Program-made: the position numbers and the translations under genes
Part shown: piece after piece, positions 11,564 through 20,915 of the stretch
Layout of the letters: each line of letters starts with the position of its first letter
Numbering within the stretch: position 1 is the first letter of the stretch
The notes under the pieces: model-generated
What the model was told of the DNA's origin: nothing
Seen by the model: only the letters and a program-made list of their open reading frames with translations
Databases searched by the model: none
NCBI GenBank assembly: GCA_033085395.1
Contig: MU853209.1
Coordinates: 8,274 to 51,433, forward strand
Length of the DNA: 43,160 nucleotides
DNA from: Xanthoparmelia taractica
Taxonomy: Eukaryota; Ascomycota; Lecanoromycetes; Lecanorales; Parmeliaceae
Direction: 5' to 3'

Positions 11564-12094
11564 AAATAGCTATTATTAGCTATTCCAGGAGATCCTTCAT
11601 TATTACTTGATTAGTACTTATTGTATTCGTTAAAATAACCCTTCTCTTCTCCGCGGAGAACTATATTCTATCTAATGAGATCCGCATACAAAATCATCGG
11701 ATTTCTTACCCGAACGGTCGAAATCCCATCTCACACTCACTATCATCACTATCATCGCTACAGCTTACTTATTATTGCTGCATTACTATATTGCTGCTGT
11801 TATAGGCAATATCACTATCTTTTCAAGCACGTTGCCGCCTCTTTTAAGCCACTCACCTCACTATCTTTGCTATAAAAAGAAAGGAAATACTACACTATTT
11901 AATTACATAATGAAGAGGACTTGAATTCATATAATACACACCTTTATGTTAATAAAAAACCTTTCTTATTAATATAAAACTACCTCTCCGTCATCAAGAA
12001 GATTGCTATTATTCTATTTCCGTCATCAAGAAGACTACTATTATTCTATCTCCGTTAGAAACCTTTCTTATTAATATAATACTACTTCTCCATT
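11564..12094 (+). other. A1 leader with no supported gene
   Basis: Untranslated leader of A1, including a 66-codon open stretch at 11675-11875 that looks like chance (no family resemblance, not kept in A2) and the tandem repeats described separately. It probably contains packaging signals, but none can be recognised by eye. Confidence 0.6.
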
Positions 12095-12121
12095 ATTAAG
12101 AAGACTGCTATTATCCTGGCT
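11957..12121 (+). repeat. Minisatellite in A1 leader, 31-32-bp units
   Basis: Two unit types alternate: a 32-bp unit starting ccgtcatcaagaagat (11988 and 12020, and again as ccattattaagaagact near 12090), and a 31-bp unit starting aaacctttcttattaat (11957 and about 12058). The order is type 2, type 1, type 1, type 2, type 1. A2 has an expanded, rearranged version at 39929-40104. Confidence 0.8.
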
Positions 12122-14330
12122 CCATCAGCTCTAAATCCTATCTCTCGAGATATTATCATTTTAACCTTTCAAATAGACGAATTTCTCCACTTCGAGCACG
12201 CTTTTATCAGTCTCGTTATCAACGATATCAAGTAATTTATTACCGATATCGTCAAGATCAATTTCAGGCCTCCAGAGATCGCAAAAGAAATAACTTTATT
12301 AGTTCGTGACGCACGAGTAAGAGCTCGTTCTATATCTATTGAGTTATCAAACTGATCTATTAATTAAACACTTAATCGATTAATTTTCAGAGCTACTCTA
12401 ACTAGATTTGAGATTAATATTCAGCTATTAAGAAGACTAAGAGAACCTTCTTCTACGGGCGATATATCTTATTCTTCTTCTTTGGGAAATCCTATTAGAA
12501 ATTCTTCTATTATTAACTCTAATTCTAACAATTCAACTAATTCGAACTCTACATCGAATTCTACTTTAAATATAAATATAAATTCTACTTCAAATTTAAG
12601 CACAAATTCTACTTCTAGAGATACTTCGAATAACTTCAATATGGCTGAAAATAATAATATCAACTAATAGAATACTAACTTTTCATAATAACAATAAATA
12701 GCTTTATAAGGCCTTCTACGTAGCGTATCTAAATCGCCTAATAAGCGAGGACCGCCAGAATAGAATAACACCAATGCTACAGTAGAAATAGCACCGACAT
12801 TAGCCAGTAGATGAAATACTAATAATATAGAATTCTTCAACCCGATATATGAGAATAAGTCGATGACTTCCGGTGCTTCTCCAATGAAGCATACATCAAA
12901 AGAGACCTACTTTCGGGATATACATTTATTTCTGGAGTATGCTCGTAACGTAGCTAGCATTAAGAATAATAAGCTCGTTCGTATAAACCTCTAAATATAC
13001 TTTAAGGGGCCTGCTTTAAAATAATAATTAAGCGAGCTTTCTAATAATAATAAGCGTCTAATAAAGCTCGAGAATAAACTAAATAAGTAAGAGAGAATAT
13101 TAATCGAACGATTTAAGATATCTATTAATGTGACAATTAATTCGTTATTGAAGAAGAGATATATCTTTAGAGATGCTATCAGCAAAAGGGAGCCTCGGGA
13201 GTATATATAAAAGATCTTACGTGCTTCGAAAAATATCGGCTTAATCAGTATCAAAAATTAGCTTAATATTATCTATAATAACTTAAATACTAAGCTAAGG
13301 CGTAACTTAAGGAGATTAAAGAATCGAACTATCTTACATAATTTTCTTGAGGAGATAGATGACCTTAAGTATAATTAATGAATCTATGCAAGCAGATATA
13401 ATGCGAGAACGCAGAGGTTTTCTACGGGGCCTAATCGTTATCAAAATCAGAGTAATAGCAATAGGGGTATTTCTGATTAGTATTAACCTCGTTCACAATA
13501 GCAATTTGCTTCTCAGCAATTCCGATCTTAGCAAAGTGCGAATCCTAATAATTAATATCAGCGACCTTACTTTTAGTAGTCTTTTCATTAATTTGACAAT
13601 TAATATAAGAGTCAAAACGCTTAATCAACTTAGTTATTAAACGCTTTATTAAATTAGTCGTTTCCCCGTTAATTTAATAGTCAAAATACTTATTTAAATT
13701 CGTAGTAAAACGCTTAGCAAATGCCTCGACAGCCTCTACAAATCGCCGCTTCAAACGTGTCAAATTCGATCTCGAATCGACCTTCATTTAATAGTCAGCA
13801 ATAGCGATTTCCTTCAAGGCCAACCTAAGGTTTTTAGCAAAATCAAGGTTTTTAGTAAGACAATTAAAGGCCTTAATTTAATGCTATAAATCGTTTAAAA
13901 GTAGCTACTTATTAGATATCTACTACTAACGAAAATATCGAATTAGAATATAACGAATAAGCTCAAAGTGCGGACTATTAGAAAGAAAATACTAATATTA
14001 AATACTCTTACTTTGCAGGCGAAGATCAGTATAAGAATAAGATATATTATGCTAATTCTAAGCACAATCCTAAGCTTTCTATATAGCCTGCGTTTGATGA
14101 TCAGTTTGCTGGCTTTGTGGAAATCGAAATCTATTGCCGGAACTATTAGGAATTCTTCTCATCCAAAATCAAGTTACATAGATATTTGCGTGTTGACTGT
14201 CCTGGGAAGCACGTTTATGTCAACGAAGCAACACTCGCAAAGTCTTCTAACTCTGATAAGCAATTTGTAAAGCCTTCTAACTCTAATAAGCAATCAAAAA
14301 TCATTAAGTTCGCTGCTTCTAATTAGAATT
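12095..14330 (+). pseudogene. Gag of A1 with Asn/Ser/Thr-rich segment and C2H2-like zinc finger
   Basis: One frame runs from the last minisatellite unit (12098) to the protease. 12098-12480 reads as a largely open, helical capsid-like region with only two stops (at about 12234 and 12366). 12482-12660 is a striking Asn/Ser/Thr low-complexity stretch ending Met-Ala-Glu-Asn. After a pair of stops (12665-12670) the frame continues with more stops, including a Gln/Asn/Ser/Arg-rich part about 13370-13800. A zinc-finger-like motif lies at 14135-14200: Tyr-Cys-Arg-Asn-Tyr ... Leu-His-Arg-Tyr-Leu ... Asp-Cys, one Cys and one His changed to Tyr. No CCHC knuckle was found, so this finger may take its place. 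Start codon uncertain. Confidence 0.75.
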
Positions 14331-14506
14331 TAGGAAATGATTTTACTTTCCGAAGTTGAACTTACGTTATAATTGAAGTTAAACTCAATCCGACTAATCA
14401 AGAAGATGAGGTTTGTGTTGATATCGAATGTGGTGTGAGTTTAATAGATAGATCATGATATTCTCAGCAGTGTTCAAATGCAGCTATCTTCAAAATAACA
14501 ACACCT

Positions 14507-14986
14507 TTGCGAATGCGTGGAATTAATACTTCTAAACACGAGACTTCGGAGTACATTACGCAAGATATCTACCTTCCTGAAATTAATGACCAAGATCGGA
14601 AAGTGCTTGCATGTCTACGTAGGGAATTACATATTATCGATAACTTACGTATTAAAATGCTTATTAAAAATAATATTATTGGGCCTGAAGGAATTGTTAT
14701 TAATGTAGCCAATAAGAAAGCAAGGATTAATAGTTACAGCACTACGATTGATATCACTGCTCGATCTAGGGGCGAGTTTATTCGAAGAAAGATCTATATC
14801 AAATTATCTATTTTCGTGTCTCCGCACAGCGAGATAATTCTATTAATCAAAGAAATCAATCTATCTAACGATCGTGATTTCTTATTCGAGCTAGCAGTGC
14901 AGACGAATTTGGTAATATTCGCTTATTTAATTAATTATACAATAACTGAGATTCTAATTCGAAATGAGTCTAATATATCTATTTAA
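14507..14986 (+). pseudogene. Protease/linker region of A1 gag-pol, 159-codon open stretch
   Basis: The longest open stretch in the window and a genuine piece of coding sequence. It reads a segment typical of one fungal Ty3/Gypsy group: Asp-Asn-Leu-Arg ... Asn-Asn-Ile-Ile-Gly-Pro-Glu-Gly-Ile-Val, then Arg-Gly-Glu-Phe-Ile-Arg-Arg-Lys, then Asn-Asp-Arg-Asp-Phe-Leu-Phe-Glu and Arg-Asn-Glu-Ser. It corresponds to the C-terminal half of the retroviral-type aspartyl protease and the linker to reverse transcriptase. The catalytic Asp-Ser/Thr-Gly should lie upstream (about 14380-14460), where Glu-Cys-Gly-Val-Ser is seen but no clear triad. A2 preserves the same segment at 37117-37476 on the - strand. 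Confidence 0.85.
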
Positions 14987-15299
14987 ATTCCAAGAAAGTT
15001 GAAGCTTAAAAATATTCTCGAAATGAATTACGAAAATTGCTTTCAAATCAACATCGAACCCGAATTCGCCTTAACGAAAATAGTCATAAATTTAAGCATA
15101 GACATAAGCTTAAATTAATCAACTTTCTTGCTAGCTAAAGAAACTAAGCTATTAAATGAAGTTATGATTTTCGGGGATGCATAGACTAGAACTACACTAG
15201 CCGATCTAGTCAACGAATTCCCACAGATTTAATAAGACATCGACTTTATTAAGATATCAGAAGAGAAATAAATAAAGCTTTCGCTAAGAGATAATTAAC

Positions 15300-16130
15300 A
15301 AATTAAGATTAGTAAAAAAGCCAAGATCTATTTCTTGGACACACGAGATCGAGAAGTAATCGACAAAGTCTTTAATAAGCTACACGAATAGAGAAGGCTT
15401 AAATAAACTAAGAATTCTATATTCTTCTTCTATTCGATATTCGTTATATAAAAAATACTATCTAATAGCATCATTAAGGGAAGGCCGATGATTAATATTC
15501 GGGGTTTAAATAACTTATTACTTCGGGATGTATATTCAGTGCCTCTTCAATAGGATATAATTAAGATACTAGCTAATTATAATTTTATCTTAGTAATCGA
15601 TACTATCTTATTTTTCTATCAATGGCGAGTGCATTTAAATTATCGCTATATGTAGACTATTATAAGTCACAGGGATCAAGAAACTTTTAATATTTCAATT
15701 ATGGGTTATATAAATTCGATTGCTTATGTTCAACGTCAAATCGATAAGATCTTACGATATATTCTCAACGCAAAAGCCTACGTTAATAATATAATTACGG
15801 GTATTAGAATATTTCAATAGCACTTGCAAGATCTTCGTTAGCTATTTAAGCTTTTCGTGAGATTTAACATTACTATTTCTTCAATAAAAGCCTTTCTAAG
15901 ATATTCGAACATCAATTTGCTGAATAGAAAAGTTAATTCTTTCGACTTGATTTCTTTAGAAGATAAGCTTAAAGCTATTTCGAATTTGTAATATTCCAGC
16001 ACTTTAAGAGAATTTAAACACTACTTAAGATTAACTAGCTATCTTCGTTAATATATTTATTTCTATATATAGCTGATATAACCCTTATAGAAGCTTAAAA
16101 CACTACTTTTTAAGAAAGCATCGAACTCTA
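15300..16130 (+). pseudogene. Reverse transcriptase of A1
   Basis: Clear Ty3/Gypsy reverse transcriptase in the same frame as gag. Landmarks: Asp-Thr-Arg-Asp-Arg-Glu near 15340; Gly-Arg-Pro-Met-Ile-Asn-Ile-Arg-Gly-Leu-Asn near 15479-15511; Phe-Phe-Tyr-Gln-Trp-Arg near 15612-15630; His-Arg-Asp-Gln-Glu-Thr-Phe near 15670; Met-Gly-Tyr-Ile-Asn-Ser-Ile-Ala-Tyr-Val-Gln-Arg near 15702-15737. The active-site box at 15776-15790 reads Ala-Tyr-Val-Asn-Asn, both Asp lost. Several TAG/TAA codons occur. Even apart from the stops, the double Asp-to-Asn change would abolish polymerase activity. Confidence 0.93.
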
Positions 16131-16149
16131 AACGTTAGAGAAAGTAACA

Positions 16150-16710
16150 CTCTTCTAGAATAAAGCTACCTGCAGCGTCAGAGAAGCAATTAATTTCTTT
16201 TCAACTTCTTCAAAAAGCATTATCTTAGTCAACGATACTAATATATTTTAATAAAACTCGAACTTTATAAATTAACTTGAATATCTTAAAGGAGTTTAAT
16301 TTCGGGGCGATAGTTTTTCATATTAAAGCAGATAAAAGCAAAAACAAATAATCTTCTCGTGCACAAACGAAGTCTATTCTCTTTCTATTAAGACTTCTAA
16401 CTACAATAGAAAGAAATTATTAGCCTACGGAGTTAAAGATTACTAGTCTTGTTTAATGTCTGAAGAAAATAAGATATATAGTCGAATCTTTAAAGCATTC
16501 TATGAGAATACAGATCGACCACTCTGTTATTATTGATATCATGAAGCAAAATTCGATCGTTTCAATCACATCAACAATGCGGATAAATATTCGTTTAATT
16601 CGGGCTGCTTAATTCTTAAGGCAGTTTAATTTAGCCGTCTCTCATAAGCCTAACAAAGAGCATATTATACCTAATGCTCTATCAAGGCTTGCAAGTCTAA
16701 ATAGAGATAA
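16150..16710 (+). pseudogene. RNase H of A1
   Basis: Follows reverse transcriptase in frame. Seen are Phe-Gly-Ala-Ile-Val-Phe-His near 16300, Glu-Arg-Asn-Tyr-(stop)-Pro-Thr-Glu-Leu near 16405-16430 (the stop standing where the family has Trp), Val-Ile-Ile-Asp-Ile near 16525, and Ser-His-Lys-Pro-Asn-Lys-Glu-His ... Asn-Ala-Leu-Ser-Arg-Leu at 16637-16690, the usual end of the domain (His-x-Pro-Gly-Lys ... Asp-Ala-Leu-Ser-Arg) with Gly-to-Asn and Asp-to-Asn changes. The A2 copy was broken by B2 in this domain. Confidence 0.85.
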
Positions 16711-17079
16711 TTCGCTGTCGCATCATTATTCGGAATTAAATACTCTCTATATTTTCACTGCAAGTCTAATAGAAATAAGTGCTTTATTTCATAAAAAATA
16801 CATTTAAGACTATCAGCAAGATAATTATTAAAAAAAGATTTCTATATAACTAGATATTAATAATAATCTAGGCAGCGAGGACGCAGCCTCTTTGCCTTTC
16901 GTGCGAGAAAAGTATCTCTTAGCTACTAATGTTAATTCCTATTTTTCGTCTCGGCCGAAAGAAAATTAATAGCAAGAATAGCTAAAGCAGCAAAAGGAGA
17001 ATTAATAGCAATATCTTTAGCGAGATCTTATCTTTTATATTAATAGAACTATTAGTTATTAACGACTTTATATTCTCTC

Positions 17080-17900
17080 TTTGCTAATAAAAGATATTCT
17101 TATCTTAATATATGGGAAAGAGTATTCTAACTTCTAGAGATGCTACGAAATCGTCACATTATTCTAATATATTCATGAAATTATAAAGCACTTGCGGGAC
17201 TTTATCCGATATTACTCGAAGTGTTTAATGCTACAGACAAGAAGGCACGCACCTTACGATAGTCTACAGTTAATCTCATCTTCGCCCGTGCCTTTTCACA
17301 CTTTAATTATTAACTTTATTCTAATATTATCTCTATCAAATTATAAGCTAAATTACATTATATCTATTACTTGTAAGTTTATAAAAGTTATTCAATTAAT
17401 TTTTGGCAAGTTAACTTAAAAAGCATCTAATTGAGCAAAAGCACTATTAAATCGACTTAATATTATTAATTGAAGAATTCCAAAGACCATTATCAGCGAT
17501 CGAGATAGGAAATTTCTTTCGGAACTCTGAGAATCGCTTTTCAAACTATTAAAGATTTCTCTGCTTTATTTAATAGTCTATTATTCGTAGATTAATAATG
17601 CGAGCGAACGCACTAATCAAACTATTGAGATAATTTTAAGATACTTCGTGCATATCCTAGAGAGACCTTTTTTATGGCCGAAGATACTATTACGAATACA
17701 AACCTTTTTAAATAACTTCGTTTCTTCTAAGATTACGCCGAGCGAAGTAATCTATAATTTTACTTCAAATAGATCTTTAGATTTACTTCGATTGTTAATC
17801 AAAATCGATTACGTCTTTACACAAATTATAACTAAAGACGCTATCGATTTTGCTTAGATATTTAATAAATTCCACTATAATAGAAAGCATTAATCAATAT
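17080..17900 (+). pseudogene. Integrase of A1 (zinc domain and DDE core)
   Basis: Frame 2 is open over 17192-17419 and 17648-17857. The zinc domain keeps Phe-Tyr-Ile-His near 17165 and Tyr-Ser-Lys-Cys (17207-17221), one of the two Cys changed to Tyr, followed by Gln-Thr-Arg-Arg-His-Ala-Pro-Tyr, diagnostic for this group. In the catalytic core the first Asp is mutated (Ile-Asn-Phe near 17310). The second survives (Ser-Asp-Arg-Asp near 17493-17505) and so does the Glu region (Ser-Glu-Arg-Thr-Asn-Gln-Thr-Ile-Glu, about 17602-17628). Leu-Glu-Arg-Pro ... Trp-Pro and Asp-Ala-Ile-Asp-Phe-Ala mark the C-terminal part. Integrase would insert the cDNA; here it is inactive. Confidence 0.9.
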
Positions 17901-18190
17901 TTCTTAGAATGAAAGAATAGGCACTTCTTCGACTACACAAAGACTATAAGATTCTCTCTATTCTCGGTATTATTAATAAGCTATTATAATAGTACGTCGA
18001 TTCTTTTCAGATTGTGAATAGAGTAGATAGACTTATCTATAGGCTTGCTATTTCTATAGAATAAAGGGTTTATTCTATCTTTATAATAGCACAGTTGGAG
18101 CCTTGTCCTACGCCAGAGAATAATTCTTTTCAACGCCCTCGGCCTTAATATATTTTATTTATTTCTATAAATAATAATGGCATAGTTAAC

Positions 18191-18345
18191 TTAGAAATCG
18201 AATAGCTTTTCAACAAACGAATTATTAAGAAAGGATATAATTTAACTATAGAGTATCTAGTGAGATAAAAAGAATATAATCTCGAATATAATTAGTAATA
18301 TAACATTAAGAATCTTGATAACGCTCCTAAATTAGTAAAGAAATA
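18191..18345 (+). pseudogene. Chromodomain of A1
   Basis: C-terminal to integrase, the frame reads Leu-Asn/Phe-Asn-Lys-Arg ... Tyr-Leu-Val-Arg-(stop)-Lys-Glu-Tyr and then Asn-Ile-Lys-Asn-Leu-Asp-Asn-Ala, the pattern of a chromodomain. One aromatic-cage Trp is a TAA stop (Tyr-Leu-Val-Arg-Trp-Lys in the family). A2 shows the same at 27075-27225. Chromodomains of chromoviruses bind methylated histone H3 and steer insertion to heterochromatin, which fits the nested layout. Confidence 0.85.
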
Positions 18346-18399
18346 TAAGAAGAAAGCAGCCAGAATTCGAGCTATTACATCTATCGAACTTACTTCTAC

Positions 18400-18884
18400 A
18401 ATCTTATCTTCGCTTTCTCAGTTAAGCTTGCTCGCAAAGAGAAGAGATCGTCCTAGAAGACATAATATCGTTACTTTATCAAAATAGAAAGTATTAAACA
18501 CACTCAATATCATAGCAACTCTACATATACTCATCGTATCGCTATATCCAAACGTTTAACGAGTATTGTCGATCGAGAATAACTTTCCTCTACTCGATAA
18601 CGTTTATGTGATTAAAAGAAGATAGTAATGTATAATCGTTGTATTATGACATAAAGAATTAATTGCATTATTGTTGTTGTTATTGTTTGACTACTAACTA
18701 ATATTCTAACTATATAATTTAGCCGCCGAAAAGACCTCACTGCCACCAAGTTCCCGCCAATATCAGCATACTACCACGCGACCACGGCTTACTTGATCGG
18801 CAAAGCTTTTTCTACATACATTTATACTTCAAATATATATATAGCAAGCGAGATCGCTCGCTTTTCTTCTATTTCGGTGGATAC
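18400..18884 (+). other. A1 3' untranslated segment, CA-rich and little mutated
   Basis: Between the end of pol and the 3' LTR. 18721-18790 is unusually rich in CA (7 CA against 1 TG in 18721-18780), a strand-biased composition. It ends with a hairpin (18846-18863) and a short purine-rich run (ggtggata, 18876-18884) adjoining the LTR, the expected polypurine tract. Confidence 0.6.
18846..18863. repeat. Conserved hairpin upstream of A1 3' LTR
   Basis: aagcgag, loop atcg, ctcgctt. A2 keeps both 7-bp arms at 26525-26542 with a changed loop (cgac). The arms contain no CA or TG, so RIP could not have touched them; conservation may be no more than that. Confidence 0.6.
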
Positions 18885-19034
18885 TATCACGAAAAACGCA
18901 TCTGCCAAGCCAATCAAGAAATCAGCCAAGGCAAGTGCTTGGCTGGCTATACTTAGATAGAATTTTCCAACTAAGAATAATCAAGAATTAGACACCCAAT
19001 TGACTGACTAACCTTACACCCATTGCTATTACAC
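18885..19034 (+). repeat. 3' LTR of A1
   Basis: Starts tatcacg (TGT to TAT) and ends attaca; followed by the caaat TSD at 19035-19039. Partner of 11398-11546. Confidence 0.95.
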
Positions 19035-19790
19035 AAATCGAGCGTTAAAATTAGATACTAAAATATTACTTACGCGTATTTATTAATAAGAAGCAAATTA
19101 ATTAAGCTAAACTACTACCTATAATAGAGTTTATATATATAACTAATTAATATATCTTTATCGAAATAATATCGTTTTTCTTAATATATATATATTATTT
19201 AAAAGTATATTAAAAGATTAAGAATAACTTCGTCGAGAAGAGAATACTCGCTATAAATAAAAAATAAAAAGATTATAAACGCTAAGAGATAAGATAGTAG
19301 AGCGATTACGTAGCGCTATTATAGCTTAAGTCAAATAAAATAATAAATTATATTAATCTTAGAGCTATAAAGTAAGTAATTTAATAATATTAGCAATTAA
19401 TAATCTAAAATAAAGACGTCTAAATAAGAAGTTAATTTATAAGTATATAAGATCTTTTCGAATTATAAATAAAATAGAATTATAAGCGTATCGCTTATTA
19501 TTATCTTCTACGTATAAGATTTATAATATTTTTTATATATCGTTACTTAAATTATATTATATACGCGACTACGATGAAGTAGTGAAATTCTTTATATAAG
19601 TTTCTAAGCTTATCGATAATAATAAGATAAAAGAGATAAAAGAGATTATAAATAAGATTAAGAAGCGAGAAGACGTTTAATATAAGATTAAATAAATTAA
19701 TTAAGGCGAAGAGTATAATTAAAAATTATTAGGTGAAGAACTTAAGCGTATTAATAAATTAATTTAAGTCTATAATACGTAGAAAATTAA
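19035..19790 (+). pseudogene. Integrase C-terminus and chromodomain of C (continues from 11397)
   Basis: After the repeated caaat the integrase reading resumes with Ile-Glu-Arg (the conserved Thr-Glu-Arg), then Tyr-Tyr-Leu-Arg-Val-Phe-Ile-Asn near 19062-19085, Lys-Leu-Leu-Pro-Ile-Ile-Glu-Phe near 19105-19130 and Lys-Lys-Leu-Ile-Tyr-Lys-Tyr-Ile near 19430-19455. The chromodomain is at about 19615-19770, reading Tyr-Lys-Ile-Lys-(stop) for the Tyr-Lys-Val-Lys-Trp core, then Gly-Glu-Glu-Tyr-Asn. A frame change lies between the integrase and chromodomain readings. The fit on both sides of A1 is the best proof that A1 interrupted one gene. Confidence 0.85.
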
Positions 19791-20269
19791 TAAGCGAAAG
19801 TATTAAATATTAAATAAAAAAGCTAATTAATTAGATTAATAATCGTCGCTAAGTAAGCGAAGGCGCCGAAAACGAAAGTAAATATAATAATTATTTTAAT
19901 GTATTAAGTAATTATAGACGTACTTCTTATACTTATTAATATAGTTATTTAATTAAATAAAAGATTTATAATTAAAATTTATTATTTAATTATTTAATTA
20001 AATAGTGCTACGTTAAAGATATATCGTATTGAATTAGAGTGTATATTATTATAGATATAATTTATTAGAGAAACGCTTAATGCGTATTATAAAAGAGTGC
20101 GATTAAGTTTATTTAGCTCGTTATATATTAAAATAAAAAGAAATAAATAGTCTCTATCGTAGCGATAGACGTCGATAAAGAAGAGTATTTTAAATAAGAT
20201 TCTTATTCGATAAAAAAGAATTTCTAGAGAGATTTTTATTCGAGAAGCTCGTTTATTTAATATTACTCT

Positions 20270-20640
20270 TATTAGAGATAATTTCTTTTAACTTCGCCTT
20301 ATAAGCGTTTATACTATTTATCTTCACTTAAAGAAGCTTTTTATAATTCTCGAGCTCTTTAACGCGCTTATACGTTATTTCGAGTTTCTTTTTCGCGATC
20401 TAAAAATCGCGTTAAAAAATCGTAATAATAATAATTACTTAATTACTAATAATTATAGTTAGACTCTATTTCTTATAAAACTAAGTAATCTTGCAATTAA
20501 TATACGCTCGACTACGGCGTATCGACGCTATAATTTCGAGAACTCGACGAACTCGACGAAGAACTTTTTTAATCTTCTTATAAAGAAAAGATAAAATCTT
20601 CACATAATCTCGAATTCCCTTTTTAGCGCTCTTATAATAA
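20270..20640 (-). pseudogene. Possible antisense coding remnant in 3' segment of C
   Basis: Read on the - strand, this interval has long Lys/Arg/Glu/Leu-rich runs, for example near 20530-20590 (Lys-Lys-Val-Leu-Arg-Arg-Val-Arg-Arg-Val-Leu-Glu-Ile-Ile) and near 20290-20390 (Lys-Arg-Val-Lys-Glu-Leu-Glu-Asn-Tyr-Lys-Lys-Leu-Leu), with heptad-like spacing of hydrophobics suggesting a coiled coil. A few stops occur. An antisense ORF in this position would be unusual but not impossible for fungal Gypsy elements. Composition bias could also produce it. Confidence 0.3.
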
Positions 20641-20781
20641 AAATAAAGCGAGAACTTATCTCTAATATAATTGTTATCGAAACAAATAAAGTATCAACGA
20701 TAAGAAAGAGTAAATACTATCTTATATTAGCATGCGATAGCGAAGCGCCAAGAAACTTACTTATTGTTATTGTGTGAGCTA

Positions 20782-20915
20782 TCTTAAGTATTAATATATA
20801 TTAATATTAGCGCAGCGATAAAAGAAATTTAATAACACTTATAATAAAGAGAGTTAGAAGAAGTCGTGATAATAAGTGTTTAATTATTAATATATTAGCA
20901 TTAACATACTTAAGA
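20782..20915. repeat. Imperfect inverted repeat, possible small foldback/MITE
   Basis: The outer tips tcttaagtat (20782-20791) and atacttaaga (20906-20915) are exact complements. Inside them aacacttat (20834-20842) and ataagtgtt (20872-20880) are also exact complements, and AT-rich intervening bases partly pair. No matching TSD is visible, so origin as a separate element is unproven. Confidence 0.4.

Larger units (their letters stand above)
11398..19034 (+). mobile_element. Ty3/Gypsy chromovirus A1, complete and least mutated element
   Basis: LTRs 11398-11546 (149 bp) and 18885-19034 (150 bp), TSD caaat, total 7637 bp. A second copy, A2, lies at 26355-40700 on the other strand. A1 retains many CA and TG dinucleotides, reads gag-pol in one frame (positions congruent to 2 modulo 3) at every landmark from 12098 to 18345, and is broken by stop codons of RIP type. 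It sits inside the much more degraded C, so it arrived late or escaped most RIP. Confidence 0.95.

Noticed and set aside
11675..11875. 66-codon open stretch in the A1 leader
   Set aside because: No family resemblance, lies between primer site and gag, and is not kept in A2; chance opening in a less mutated region.
12469..12663. Open stretch on the - strand, Glu/Phe/Leu/Val-rich
   Set aside because: Mirror of the Asn/Ser/Thr repeat codons of A1 gag on the + strand.
12991..13254. 87-codon open stretch on the - strand
   Set aside because: Antisense to A1 gag; the same shadow appears in A2 at 38913-39101.
13359..13640. 93-codon open stretch (+) with ATG
   Set aside because: Frame 0, whereas all A1 landmarks are in frame 2; overlaps gag.
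13968..14270. 100-codon open stretch (+) with ATG
   Set aside because: Out of frame with the A1 polyprotein; the true frame here carries the zinc-finger-like motif at 14135-14200.
14517..14708. 63-codon open stretch overlapping the A1 protease region
   Set aside because: Alternate-frame shadow; the same shadow occurs in A2 at 37371-37562 because the two elements are homologous.
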